Below, in pieces: positions 25,056 to 35,200 of a stretch of 64,000 nucleotides of DNA. Every line of letters begins with the position of its first letter. Position 1 is the first letter of the stretch. The notes below the pieces were generated by a model, which was not told the DNA's origin, did no database searches, and saw only the letters and a program-made list of their open reading frames with translations. The translations under genes were made by a program, and so were the position numbers. The stretch spans positions 2,046,001 to 2,110,000 of the forward strand of contig CBDCAB010000006.1 in NCBI GenBank assembly GCA_965213735.1. The letters are read 5' to 3'. The DNA is from CALDTK01 sp965213735 (lineage in GTDB: Bacteria; Bacteroidota; Bacteroidia; Chitinophagales; Saprospiraceae).

Positions 25056-26852
25056 CTACTCGATGCCGTGCATTTTGCGCTGCATCCAGCCATTGATGGC
25101 TACGAGCACGAGCGCGGCAGCGATGGGTACAGCCGCAAAAATCAAGAAGAAGCCACTCAGGCCAATCGACTCTGCTATGGGCTCGATATAGCTACCCGTT
25201 AGGCCACCCGCGAAGTTGGCGATGAAGTTGGCCACGAAGAAGACGCCGAACATCAAACCGACGATGCGCACCGGCGCCAGCTTCGAGACATAACTCAAGC
25301 CGACAGGAGAAATACACAACTCGCCTAGCGTGTGCAGCAGATAGGCAGCGATCAGCCAGAACATGCTGACAGAGGCCGTCTCAGCACCATCTGGGATCTG
25401 CAAAGCTCCCATGGCGAGAATGGCAAAGCCTATTCCTAGCAGCGTTAGACCTAAAGCAAATTTGATAGGCCCACTGTTCAACCAGCTAATCTTCTCCTCC
25501 CACAACTTACTAAAGGCAGGAGCAAAGCAGATGATAAACAGGCTATTAAAGATTTGAAACCACCCTGCAGGTACCTCCGTCTCAGTAGCTGAATACTGCT
25601 CCGAGAGCATGATGAAGATCAGTATCCACACACCCAAAAAGCCCAAGCCTAGGAAGATATTGGACAGACTAAATCTCGAGAAAGTGATGCGAAACAACTT
25701 CGCCAATACCCACGTGAGCACCAAGACGGGTACAACAGTGATAATGGTATTAGAAATGCGAAAAATGTTGGCTCCAGAGCCGGTGAGGCTGCGATCGGTA
25801 TAGTCGAGCGCAAAAATCGTCATTGAGCCTCCTGCCTGCTCAAAGGCCCACCAGAAAAACACGATGAAGAAGCTCAGCACGATAATCACCCAAACCCGAT
25901 CGCGCTCTACTTTTCCGAGACTGGGATCAGAGACAATCCAGCCGACGAAAGCGACCACCGAAGCAATGATGATAGGAGGCATCATCTGGCGACTAAACGT
26001 CTGCAGCGCATTGGCTTCCGCACCGGCGAAGTTGATAATCAGGCCGTAGATGATAGCACCGAGTAGCAATCCTATACCAGCCCACTTTACGGCTCGACCA
26101 CCGCCGTCAGATGCTGCCGGAGTGGCTTCCTGCTTGCCTTTGACGAGATCGGTGTCCACAATTTGATCTTCGTAGTGGGTGGCGATTGCACTTTCTGTAG
26201 CCTCAGCCTGAGCACGCGGATCTTTTGGAGCGAGGCCAATAATGCCGAAGATGTCTTGGGCAAACCAAAACTGTAGCATGCCAATAAACATGAACACTCC
26301 TGCCAGACCGAAACCGTAGCTGTAGCTCCACTGCTCACCGTAATAGCTACAGAGCAAAATGCCGAGGAAGGCACCAGCATTGATGCCCATGTAGAAGATG
26401 GTATAGGCACCGTCTTTTAATTCAGGGTTTTTGGCGTAGAGCTGTCCGACAATAGATGAGATATTGGGCTTAAACAGACCGTTGCCGAGGATCAGCAGCA
26501 GCAGGCCCAAGTAGAAAAATATCTCTGTCTCCAATGCCATTGCGGCGTGGCCTAGGGTCATTATCAGCGCTCCCAGGGCAACGGCTTTACGATAGCCCAA
26601 AAATTTATCGGCGAGAATGCCGCCAATCATGGGAGTGAAGTACACGAATCCCGTGTAGATGCCGTACAGGGCAAGTGCTTCAGCTCGATCCCAGGCACCT
26701 CCAAAAGCTACTTCAACGAGGAACACCACCAGTAGCACCCGCATGCCGTAGTAGCTGAAACGTTCCCACATTTCAGTGAAAAAGAGAACGAACAGGCCGG
26801 GTTTATGTCCAAATATGGATTGCGCAGGAGCAGTAGAGACTGTTGTCGACAC
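25056..26852 (-). CDS. POT-family proton-coupled peptide transporter
   Basis: About 598 residues with 12 or more hydrophobic spans. The POT signature FFTEMWERFSYYGMRVLLVVF (shown in part) lies near residue 25, followed by GGILADKFLGYRKAV and a later FFVANFIANFAGG. POT proteins import di- and tripeptides with protons across the inner membrane. The GTG at 26852 is preferred because it places a short polar tail before the first span; an upstream GTG at 26897 is also open. It lies convergently to surA across the repeat region. The 87 bases before the next gene hold nothing recognised. Confidence 0.92.
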   Translation of the reverse strand: MSTTVSTAPAQSIFGHKPGLFVLFFTEMWERFSYYGMRVLLVVFLVEVAFGGAWDRAEALALYGIYTGFVYFTPMIGGILADKFLGYRKAVALGALIMTLGHAAMALETEIFFYLGLLLLILGNGLFKPNISSIVGQLYAKNPELKDGAYTIFYMGINAGAFLGILLCSYYGEQWSYSYGFGLAGVFMFIGMLQFWFAQDIFGIIGLAPKDPRAQAEATESAIATHYEDQIVDTDLVKGKQEATPAASDGGGRAVKWAGIGLLLGAIIYGLIINFAGAEANALQTFSRQMMPPIIIASVVAFVGWIVSDPSLGKVERDRVWVIIVLSFFIVFFWWAFEQAGGSMTIFALDYTDRSLTGSGANIFRISNTIITVVPVLVLTWVLAKLFRITFSRFSLSNIFLGLGFLGVWILIFIMLSEQYSATETEVPAGWFQIFNSLFIICFAPAFSKLWEEKISWLNSGPIKFALGLTLLGIGFAILAMGALQIPDGAETASVSMFWLIAAYLLHTLGELCISPVGLSYVSKLAPVRIVGLMFGVFFVANFIANFAGGLTGSYIEPIAESIGLSGFFLIFAAVPIAAALVLVAINGWMQRKMHGIE

Positions 26853-26939
26853 GAGGGTGAGGTTTTGACCAGGGTCCAATTTAGCCGAAACCCACACACC
26901 GCAGCCATAGATGTAGAAACTCCGTGGCTTTAAGTGCCA

Positions 26940-27536
26940 CTATTCCTCAGAAAGTCGTCGCACGGCTGGCCATCCTTCCACCTCCAGCTCCCAGCCAACT
27001 TCCTCGAGTTGACTGCGGATAATCCCTAGCAGCGCGTCGGCCTGCTCATAGCTTTGAGCTTGAAGAGAGGCTGCATCTACCTCACCCGCAATTCGCTCTC
27101 GCACGCGTTGATTCACCCGGTTGAGATCGTCTTTATCGATGCTAGCAAAGAGACCTTCGGTGATGTCGAAAAACTCGGTATCGTATTCAAAGGATAACTG
27201 CGACGGCTCAGGCCAGCCGCGAAGAATCAGGCGCTGTGTCCCATAGTCGGTATCGACCTGCACGCTGTCAAAGTCGAAACCATAGACCACTCGCGCATCT
27301 GCACGCACGAGGAATTTTTTGTCGGTAAACTGAAAGAGCTTCGTGGAGCCTTCGTCGTTGTAGCGGTACATCCGCGAGTAGAGACCTTCGGCGGTGGCAA
27401 ACTGAGCGATCTTATTGATTTGATCCTCAACCCGATGCGCCATTCCTTCTATATCAGGCGCATGAGCCTTAGTCGCCATCATCCAGCCTACGACTCCCGC
27501 TAGCACTACGAGCAAAACCAGTGCGAGGTACCTCAT
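26940..27536 (-). CDS. DUF4230 membrane-anchored protein
   Basis: 198 residues with one N-terminal membrane segment (LALVLLVVLAGVVGWMM) and a soluble domain showing the DUF4230 pattern: FATAEGLYSRMYRY, KKFLVRADARVVYGFDFDSV, RLILRGWPEPSQLS, a late LLGIIRSQLEEVGWELEVEGWP. Function unknown. It is separated by only 6 bases from the DUF3108 gene upstream and belongs to the same transcription unit. Confidence 0.8.
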   Translation of the reverse strand: MRYLALVLLVVLAGVVGWMMATKAHAPDIEGMAHRVEDQINKIAQFATAEGLYSRMYRYNDEGSTKLFQFTDKKFLVRADARVVYGFDFDSVQVDTDYGTQRLILRGWPEPSQLSFEYDTEFFDITEGLFASIDKDDLNRVNQRVRERIAGEVDAASLQAQSYEQADALLGIIRSQLEEVGWELEVEGWPAVRRLSEE

Positions 27537-27542
27537 CTAGTG

Positions 27543-28439
27543 CTACTTCGCGGCGATCTCGTGACGCAGATTTTGGTGCTCTTTAAGGACTGCTTTTACG
27601 CTGCCAACACTGATGGGACTTTCTATTAGCAGCGGAATGTGGCTTTTCGCCGTGCTGGCCCAGACACGCATTTCCGACTCTTCATTGAATACGTCGCCTG
27701 CCACTACCTCCGGTGCGAGTTCATACACATCGAAGTCACCTAGCCCTTTAATTTTTTTGTCTTTTTCGCGGCCGAGGTAGCGCACATCGAGGGGGTAAGT
27801 GTCACGATCCATCATGACTGTGACCGGGAACTCATCATCAGGTTTTGCAGAAGCTAAATCAAGATTGCGCATGAAGTAAATAGCTGACAAGACATCGTGC
27901 ATGCAGCTCTTGATGTCGAAATCAGCTGGCTGCTCCATAGCTCGCTCACGTGTCTTTCCTCTCCAGCCAGTTCCGGTACCTGCTTTTTGATCGTACTCTA
28001 CGCGTTCGTAAAGCGTATACTTTCCCTCCGAAACATCGCGAATAGTCAGGCTAGGAAGCAAGGTCTCCTTATCAATGTAGCTCTCGTAGCGATCGTGCAC
28101 CTTAAAGAACCACTCGTAGCTCGGATAAGTAGTTCCGATAGCCGACAGCTTGTATTGAGAGCCATAATCTTCAACTTTAAATTCCACTTCTCCGGCTGCA
28201 ATCCAGATAAAGTTAAGGTTATAATAAAGCTTGTACACCATGCGCTCACCGGCTGCAAATGCCTGGTTGTCGAGCTTACACTGACGCTTTTTCAGGTCGC
28301 CGTTGGAGGTGTAATTTGTAGGCTGGGGCGCCAAAACCCCAGAGGTCGCTTCGAGGCCTAGACTCCCTGCAAACACTAAGGCCACCGCCAGCACCAGCAG
28401 GCGTTTAGGACTTGGCAAAACCGAGTGTTTGATCAACAT
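27543..28439 (-). CDS. DUF3108 secreted protein
   Basis: 298 residues with a signal peptide (LLVLAVALVFAGSLGLEA). The DUF3108 features are AAGERMVYKLYYNLNFIWIAAGE, YEWFFKVHDRYESYID and FPVTVMMDRDTYPLDVRYLG. DUF3108 proteins are predicted periplasmic or outer-membrane-linked beta-rich proteins; no function is proven. The gene start overlaps the end of the membrane protein gene upstream by 35 bases; the pair flippase-like protein plus DUF3108 recurs in Bacteroidota. Confidence 0.82.
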   Translation of the reverse strand: MLIKHSVLPSPKRLLVLAVALVFAGSLGLEATSGVLAPQPTNYTSNGDLKKRQCKLDNQAFAAGERMVYKLYYNLNFIWIAAGEVEFKVEDYGSQYKLSAIGTTYPSYEWFFKVHDRYESYIDKETLLPSLTIRDVSEGKYTLYERVEYDQKAGTGTGWRGKTRERAMEQPADFDIKSCMHDVLSAIYFMRNLDLASAKPDDEFPVTVMMDRDTYPLDVRYLGREKDKKIKGLGDFDVYELAPEVVAGDVFNEESEMRVWASTAKSHIPLLIESPISVGSVKAVLKEHQNLRHEIAAK

Positions 28440-29451
28440 CTGTACGTAGGATTATTCCTAGCCCTACCAACGCAGGTAAGGCTAGATTTAGTACGAAAAT
28501 GAGCAAGGAGGCAAGGGCTACGCCTAGCGGATTTGGCTCTGCTGATGCGAACAGCAAAATTGCCAGTTCCGTTCTCGCCAGTGCTTGAACTGCTGCGGGA
28601 AGCGGTAAAAAGGACTGCGCGAAATACACGAGCGCCGTACCTGCGAGCAAGAGCCAAAAGTCAACATCTACTCCTACCCAATGAAACGCTAAGGCCAGCT
28701 GCATCACGTACACCCCATAGCGGCACACCGCGATAAGCAGCGTGAGGTTGAGCACCCGCGAACTGTGCTGAAGCGAATGCTCGAGCCGCTGCAGAAACCC
28801 TTGAAGCCGAGCCTGCCGCAGGCCCATCCGCGCCAGCAGTTTGTGCGCAAATCTTACTAGCTGTGGCAGCTTAATATAGCCGATATAGATTCCCGCACCT
28901 ACGAAGATTAACAAGATTCCGAGGCCTGGCGAAACAGCAACATTGAGCTGGTGTGGGAGCAAGGGAAATACAAAAGCAGCGGCTACACCTCCTAGAAGTA
29001 TTGGAATCCACTGCGCCAGGCCTCCGATTAAAGTGGCAAACACAGTTGCTGCTTTCTCCCCTTCGCGTGCACCTGCCAACCTACCTGCATACTCCCCTAC
29101 CCGATTTGGGGTCATGAAGCCGACCGTTAGCCCCGCCAGTACCCGCTGAAGGGAAAGGAAAAGTCCAATGCGATGCGTGGAACCACTTGCCGCAAGTAGC
29201 AAGCGAAACTTGTGTGCCTCGAGCAGCAAATTGAGCGGTACGAGTGCCATCACCACTATCAGCGGCCACAGCGAAGCCTCACTTAGTGTTGATCGCGCTG
29301 CTTGCCAGAGCTCAGATGCATCACGCGCCACGAAGAGCTGGTGATACAGCGCTGCCACCAGTCCAGCAGCCACGATAAGTTTTAGCGCAGGAGCGAGTAG
29401 TTTTCTCCACCACGACCGTTCCGAACTCGACGTATGCTTTTGATTTATCAT
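28405..29451 (-). CDS. Flippase-like membrane protein (lysylphosphatidylglycerol synthase TM family)
   Basis: 348 residues with about eight hydrophobic spans and the family pattern LLEAHKFRLLL, LAGLTVGFMTPNRVGEYAGRLA, and FLPLPAAVQALARTELAILLF. Members of this UPF0104/AglD-like family are integral membrane proteins, some linked to lipid-linked aminoacylation or glycolipid transport; the specific role is unknown here. First gene of the unit with DUF3108 and DUF4230. It is divergent from ruvC, and its ATG overlaps the most upstream possible ruvC start. Confidence 0.82.
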   Translation of the reverse strand: MINQKHTSSSERSWWRKLLAPALKLIVAAGLVAALYHQLFVARDASELWQAARSTLSEASLWPLIVVMALVPLNLLLEAHKFRLLLAASGSTHRIGLFLSLQRVLAGLTVGFMTPNRVGEYAGRLAGAREGEKAATVFATLIGGLAQWIPILLGGVAAAFVFPLLPHQLNVAVSPGLGILLIFVGAGIYIGYIKLPQLVRFAHKLLARMGLRQARLQGFLQRLEHSLQHSSRVLNLTLLIAVCRYGVYVMQLALAFHWVGVDVDFWLLLAGTALVYFAQSFLPLPAAVQALARTELAILLFASAEPNPLGVALASLLIFVLNLALPALVGLGIILRTDVDQTLGFAKS

Positions 29452-29485
29452 GTATAAGTACGGGATCCGCTGCTACCTTGCATGG

Positions 29486-30064
29486 GTGAAGATAGCTAGT
29501 CGCAAACCAGCAGTTGCTCGACGCATACTCGGTATCGATCCTGGCTCTAATGCGCTAGGCTATGCTGTAGTTGAAGAGCTATGCAACGCGCGTGTGCTGC
29601 TCGAGCTAGGAGTCCATAGGACTAGAGCGACAGATACGCATCCTGAAAAACTACGCTCGATCTTCGACTGCATCACCAGCTTGATTCGAAGCCACGCGCC
29701 GACAGAGTGTGCACTGGAGAGCCCATTCTTTGGCAAAAATGTGCAGAGTATGCTAAAGCTCGGGCGGGCACAAGGTGTGGCGATGGCCGCAGCTATTGCG
29801 CAAAATTTGAGTGTGAGTGAGTACGCTCCAAAGAAGATCAAAATGAGCGTCACTGGCAGCGGCAATGCGTCTAAAGAACAAGTTGCAGAAATGGCTTGCA
29901 CCCTTCTCGGCATTTCGCGTCAGGGCTTGGCACTCGATGCCACAGATGCGGTGGCGACAGCAATTTGCCATCTCAATCAAAATCGTAGCGCGAGTGGAGG
30001 GACCAGTTATGCCGGCTGGAAAAACTTTCTCGACCGCAATCCTGCTCGCGTTAAAGGTCAGTGA
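29486..30064 (+). CDS. ruvC: Holliday junction resolvase
   Basis: About 192 residues from a GTG start. Conserved catalytic acids lie in ILGIDPGSNALGYAV (Asp), CALESPFFGKN (Glu) and LDATDAVATAICH (Asp). It cuts Holliday junctions with RuvAB during recombination. The ATG at 29450 is in frame but would overlap the divergent start, so GTG 29486 is preferred. TACCTTGC, one base from a -7 box, ends only 6 bases before this GTG. Confidence 0.95.
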   Translation: MKIASRKPAVARRILGIDPGSNALGYAVVEELCNARVLLELGVHRTRATDTHPEKLRSIFDCITSLIRSHAPTECALESPFFGKNVQSMLKLGRAQGVAMAAAIAQNLSVSEYAPKKIKMSVTGSGNASKEQVAEMACTLLGISRQGLALDATDAVATAICHLNQNRSASGGTSYAGWKNFLDRNPARVKGQ

Positions 30065-30070
30065 CCAGAG

Positions 30071-30466
30071 CTAGAGCAGCACCTTACGGATACGAGCAGC
30101 TGTGGCGGCGAGCTCTTCAGTGCTCGGGTTGAGCTTAGGCTTGCTGAAGTTGATATCACTCATCTGATTGAGGGGCACCAGGTGGATATGCACATGTGGC
30201 ACTTCAAGACCGATAATGGCAGTCCCAATCCGCAGGCACGGAACCTCCCGAAAGATCGCCGTGGCTACACGCTTGGCAAAAATGTTGAGGGCTGCGAGTT
30301 CATCATCTTCTAAGTCGTAATAGTATTCAACCTCCCGCTTCGGCACAACCAGGGTATGCCCGATCACGAGCGGGTTGATGTCGAGAAACGCTAGGTGCTT
30401 ATCGTCTTCGGCTATTCGGTGGCAGGGGATGTCACCCTTGATAATTTTCGTAAAGACGCTTGGCAT
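30071..30466 (-). CDS. HIT-family nucleotide hydrolase
   Basis: 131 residues. The histidine triad HVHIHL is at residues 91-96 and FLDINPLVIGHTLVVPKRE is the typical first half. Usual activity: hydrolysis of nucleoside phosphoramidates or AMP conjugates. Its ATG overlaps the greA stop by one base (TAATG), so the two are translationally coupled; this pair is common in Bacteroidota. Most HIT proteins have a residue pattern with a glycine before the triad; here it reads GLEVPHVHIH. Confidence 0.93.
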   Translation of the reverse strand: MPSVFTKIIKGDIPCHRIAEDDKHLAFLDINPLVIGHTLVVPKREVEYYYDLEDDELAALNIFAKRVATAIFREVPCLRIGTAIIGLEVPHVHIHLVPLNQMSDINFSKPKLNPSTEELAATAARIRKVLL

Positions 30467-30942
30467 TAGACGATCTTGATTTCCAAGACCTCGAGCTTCA
30501 TCAGGCCACCTGGTGTTTCGATTTCAGCAATGTCTCCAACTTCTTTGCCGAGGAGGCCTGAGCCGATAGGACTTTCGACGGAAATTTTCTTCTCCTTAAA
30601 GGATGCCTCTGCGCTACTCACGAGCTGATACGTCACTTCCTTCTTGACCTTGTGATTCATCAAGCGGACCGTGCTCAGTACCGTCACCTTATCTGCATCC
30701 AATTGACTTTTATCGAGGACCTGCGCATTGGCGAGTGTTTTCTCAAGGTCGTTGATGCGGGCCTCCAGCATCCCCTGGGCGTCTTTGGCGGCATCGTATT
30801 CCGCATTCTCAGACAAATCACCTTTATCGCGTGCTTCTGCGATAGCGGCGGCAGCGTCTTGCCGCCCTTTGGTTTTCATCTCGTGCAGCTCCGCACGGAG
30901 TCGGTCGTGGCCTTCGGGTGTGAGGTAGTTGATGCTACTCAT
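30466..30942 (-). CDS. greA: Transcription elongation factor GreA
   Basis: 158 residues, full length. N-terminal coiled coil (YLTPEGHDRLRAELHEMKTKGR, then AEARDKGDLSENAEYDAAKDAQG) carrying the acidic tip DLSENAEY, and a C-terminal FKBP-like domain with SPIGSGLLGKEVGD. It rescues backtracked RNA polymerase by stimulating transcript cleavage. It is followed by the HIT gene. Confidence 0.97.
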   Translation of the reverse strand: MSSINYLTPEGHDRLRAELHEMKTKGRQDAAAAIAEARDKGDLSENAEYDAAKDAQGMLEARINDLEKTLANAQVLDKSQLDADKVTVLSTVRLMNHKVKKEVTYQLVSSAEASFKEKKISVESPIGSGLLGKEVGDIAEIETPGGLMKLEVLEIKIV

Positions 30943-30982
30943 GGCGTGGTGGTGTGTAACGGTGGGTAGTATACCTAAAAGA

Positions 30983-31019
30983 AGAACGTTTCTCCCAGTT
31001 TTCGTGAGAGAAACGTTCT
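30983..31019 (-). terminator. Strong hairpin terminator
   Basis: A perfect 12-bp stem AGAACGTTTCTC / GAGAAACGTTCT with a 13-base loop. On the minus strand it is followed by TCTTTTAGG and on the plus strand by ACTTTTTG, so it can end transcription of the PorV-like gene (minus) before greA. Confidence 0.85.
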
Positions 31020-31076
31020 ACTTTTTGCTTTCCCGCGAATCAACGGGTTGATGCTGGTCTAAAACGCCCTAAGCGT

Positions 31077-32135
31077 CTAGAGGTTGAGCCGCAGCGAAAT
31101 GTTGTGGTTGCCAGAGTAGATGGCAGTATGTCGATACGCGTAGTCCACGATGAGGGCACGCTGGGATTGTTCAGCTTTGGATTTGCCGAAAGGGATGACG
31201 CCTGAAGCACCGACTGAAAACGGGAGCACTAGCGGCTGCTCCGTGTCGCCAGGAAAAACTCCGAGTTCTGCGTTATAGCCACCGCGAACCATGAACAAGT
31301 TGCGGAAGCCGTACTCTACACCTGCACCGAGGTTATCGCGTGAAAAAGCGTTTGAGGTATAATTACCCACGAGGGTGATCATGTTCTGCCGCTCGGCATC
31401 GAGGGCTACATCATAGCTCACGCCGATATTCAACTGAAATGGCAAGTCAAAATCCGCCACCCGCTGGTTTCCGGTAATTCGGTAGCGTTCATCTGTCGGC
31501 TCGAGAAACTGCTCGCTGATACCGTCGCCGGAGAATTTCATACCCAGACCGATGTTGCGCAGTGATATACCGAGCTTAAAATCATCATTCTCCCCGCTTA
31601 CATACTGCACACCTGCATCAAATGCGAATCCGGTGGCGCTTGCATTAAAGATCGACTCGGATATGAAGCGGAGGCCAAATCCAACACTGATGCGCTCTTC
31701 GAAAGTCTTTGCGTAGCCGATACCGATATGGAAGAAGGTTGGGCTAAATGTTGAGCCGGTGCCTTCAGGATTATTGGTTGTGGTTTGACGGATTTCCCCA
31801 AATGCCAGTGCAGCAATGGTAACGCCAATGGTTTGGCCATTGCCGAGAGGTGCGGCGATACCGAGTGCATTCATGTTAATGTCGGTGCCGACGAGGTACT
31901 GCATGTTAGCCAGGGTAATCTCAGTCGCATTGGCACGTCCTAGGCCTGCAACGTTAATTCTCATTGCCTCGGCGCCAGCCACATTAGCTGTAGTCATAGA
32001 GCCGAGCCCAGCTGATCGAGCAAATGGATTGAGCAACAGCTCATAAGCACCAGCTTCACCCTGGCGGTCGGGATTGCCCGCGTATGCAGTTGCAAAACCC
32101 GCAAAAAGTAGTATGAGTGTGTAAAGGTTGCGCAT
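31077..32135 (-). CDS. PorV/PorQ-like outer-membrane protein
   Basis: 352 residues with a signal peptide ending at ATAYA. It begins ELLLNPFARSAGLGSMTTANVAGAEAMRINVAGL, the pattern of PorV/PorQ (LptO-like) FadL-fold proteins, and has strand-rich repeats throughout, finishing in RLNL. PorV shuttles T9SS cargo proteins from the translocon to the surface attachment complex. It lies directly downstream of a 1392-residue secreted protein, so it may be a dedicated partner for that cargo rather than the housekeeping PorV. Confidence 0.82.
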   Translation of the reverse strand: MRNLYTLILLFAGFATAYAGNPDRQGEAGAYELLLNPFARSAGLGSMTTANVAGAEAMRINVAGLGRANATEITLANMQYLVGTDINMNALGIAAPLGNGQTIGVTIAALAFGEIRQTTTNNPEGTGSTFSPTFFHIGIGYAKTFEERISVGFGLRFISESIFNASATGFAFDAGVQYVSGENDDFKLGISLRNIGLGMKFSGDGISEQFLEPTDERYRITGNQRVADFDLPFQLNIGVSYDVALDAERQNMITLVGNYTSNAFSRDNLGAGVEYGFRNLFMVRGGYNAELGVFPGDTEQPLVLPFSVGASGVIPFGKSKAEQSQRALIVDYAYRHTAIYSGNHNISLRLNL

Positions 32136-32151
32136 GCGCGTTTCGGTTAAG

Positions 32152-32186
32152 GAGCTGGCGCGTAGCTGCTTGCTACGCGCCAGTTC
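32152..32186 (-). terminator. Very stable intergenic hairpin
   Basis: 15 bp including one G-T pair (GAGCTGGCGCGTAGC / GCTACGCGCCAGTTC) with a 5-base loop, between the large surface protein gene and the PorV-like gene. No clear T run follows on the minus strand, so it may be an attenuator or an mRNA-stabilising structure rather than a full terminator. Confidence 0.6.
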
Positions 32187-32204
32187 GTGAAAGCTGTGGG
32201 AGGA

Positions 32205-35200
32205 TTAAAGTCCAGCAGGGTCGAAGGCACGCTGGATGATGAAGGCTTTTACCGTCGTCTCACCCAACTCGAATGCATTGACGTGGATGAGGTAGACACC
32301 AGAAGCCACTGGAATACCTTCCTGGTTCTTCATATCCCAATCGAGATCAGGATAGATTTGCCGACTGCGAATAGCACGGTTATTAACCCGGAGATCATCC
32401 GGATTTACATCGACACCAGGATCGGTCTCAGCACGTCGGTACTGACGGATAAACTTGCCATCGAGCGTATAGATGGTAACATCTGCCCGCGCTGGGAGAT
32501 TGGTGATGCGAATGAGGTTAGAGAACTCATTGATCTCGTACTCCGAGTAGCCATAGTACGGGTTAGGAACTACGTTGACGAAGCTGAGGATGGAGTCGCC
32601 CTTTTCTAGCGGCACCGCTTGTGCTTCTACACCACGGAATTCGAGCTCGTAGGCAGGGTAGCCTTGGTTAACACCTGTTGGAGCCTCACCATAACGCTCA
32701 TTCTCGTCGTACTCTTCGGCGACGGCAAACTCGTTCTGGACACGTAGTTTGGTGACGATATCCGTGGGGATCAGGCCATCAGCATAAGACTTCAGCGGCT
32801 GCGTTGGGATAGGAATCGTCGAGTAGGTTATGTTCTTGAGAGCGTCGCGGACATTTGGAGGTCTACCTATCTCAAGTTGTGTGCGAATCTCTTCACAGCC
32901 ATCGTACGGCTCTCTTGTCACGTAGATGTAGTGATGTCCTCCCGCAATGGCCTGATAGAGGAAGAAATTTCGAATACCAGGGCCGAGGCGAACGATATCC
33001 TGGGTCGGATTAAAAATCATGTCCCGACCCGTCAACTCTAATTCATTGTCGCTACCCCGAGCGTATTCGAGATTGTAGGGACTGAAAGGATCATCGCTGT
33101 AGTGGATCGCGCTGTTTTCACCGAAGAAGATGTTGAGGCGCTGGCCAGTTTCAACGTCAATAGCATAGCCTGGGAACCAGCCCATACCCATACCGTCGCC
33201 ATCGGGATCGGGCATTCCATCTCCATCAGCGTCCTCTTTGCTGACAGAAGGCGCCTGGCGTAGATCGAACTGTTGTGCTCCGCCTTCGGATTCCAGCCCT
33301 GCGACAACGGTAAAGTCGGGTGTCACAGTTTCGACTACCACGCAGCGACTCCACAGAGACTTATCGTCGGTGAAGACGATATCTACGTTGTTAAGGCGGC
33401 GCAGGTAAGCCGTATCTTGCGTCCGGGTAGCTCCACGTTGATAGCCGGGAGAAATCAAGCCGAGTTGGGCATTAGGATTCTCAAAGGCAATCAACCCAAA
33501 AGGATACCACTGATCATCAAAGCATGTAGTTAGACCCGCCTCTGGATCTTTATCAAACACCGCAGCATCATTTTCATCCCCAGTCGGACCGGTTTGATCT
33601 GCCAGCAGGTTTTGAACGAAGTTAAAAGACTCACCTACAACAGAGAAGCTCAAGGTATCGTCATCGCCTGTAATGAGCTGGGAATATCTATTAGGAACAG
33701 CTCCAAACCAGTTAGATCCTTCTTCAAGAACCTCGAGTTCGTAGCCGATGCAACCGTTGCTTGGTGACTCGCGGCTACCGGGTTCATCCACCTGCCCTAA
33801 TGTCACCGACACACCCAGCTCTCCAATCACCTGCTCATTAATGAAGGTGAAGCTCTGCCCTTCTATCACAACATCCCCATCCTGGTTGTACATCGTCCAG
33901 GTACCATCTTCTGACAGTGTGTCGTTGCCCATGGTTTCATCCATGAACTCAATGCGGTAAAGTCCATTACGTGACTCAAAAGGATTGTAAGTTCGAGCTA
34001 CAACCGGAGCCATACCACGCTGGTATACTGGCATGAAGTCGCTGTTCTCAAACAAGCGCTCGCGCTCGCCTTCGGCAAGATCGAGGAAAAAGTTGCTGGT
34101 ACCAACGCCATCGAGGCGAGTTACCTGAGCTCCGATGTTGTCACCAGGTAGTACAACATCTGTAATTGGACGTGGTACTCCGACATATGTCATGATGTTG
34201 TTTCGACCTTCTAGGTAGGGTCGTGGCTGACCTGTTACCGTAATGGGATCGAAATCTTCGTAGCTGTTGAAGGCATACGATACTACTGTGAAGTAGTAGG
34301 GCTTGTGATTGATCAAACGCGTGTCTTGACCGGATGCAAATTGATCGGTAGTGATGCGAATCACTGTTTGGATACCCTCATCAAAATTGCTAGCTTCTAC
34401 CTGAGCTTCTGGCTCAAATACAGGTCGCGATGGATCCAGCGGATTCACAATGGTGTTCCAGTTGTAGAGCTCCATTACACCGTTATCGAGGTCAGACTGT
34501 GCAATGAGTCGAGCTTGAGTAGGATCATCCAGCGCCGCAATTGATACACTTTCGTTGCGAAGCTGATAGACTTTGTATCCTTCGAAGCGGTAGAGGCTGT
34601 CACTCACTCCATCAGGAGCGAGCAGGTCTAATTCCTCGTAACTGAGAAAGGCGTTGTTAGAAGCCTCTTCATCATTGGTAAGTACGAGCGTAAGCTTACG
34701 GTCGAGCTCAATGATATCGACATCTGGAGCATCAGGACCATCGGTAATGTCAAAACAAGCGTCGAAGAGGTTCTGTGCCAAATCATCTGCTGCGAGTAAG
34801 CGATCCAGCAGTGGGCATGGATAAGTCTCTTCGTCTGCAATCCAGGGCACACCGATAATCAGCTCATTAACATCACCGGGGTTAAGCTTAAATGGTCCAG
34901 AAGCCTGAATCGTGCGGCGGTCTGACTCCCCTAAGTTTTCAGAACACATTGACCAAACATCGGGGCCACTTGCACGAGGTGGGGAGGGAAACACAAACTT
35001 CGTCTCAAAGCCATTAGTTTGATAGCCTGTGCCCTCTGCGGTATAGGCCGTGCCATCTTTCCAGCTACCGGTCAACAACGCATAATACTCACCAGGCATA
35101 CGCGGATCTGACATGCTCGCGAGAGGTGCTAAATCAGGGCGAATGAAGTAGGTAAAGGAAGACATCCCAAGCTCGCGCTCGATAGTGGTATCAGGCAGCT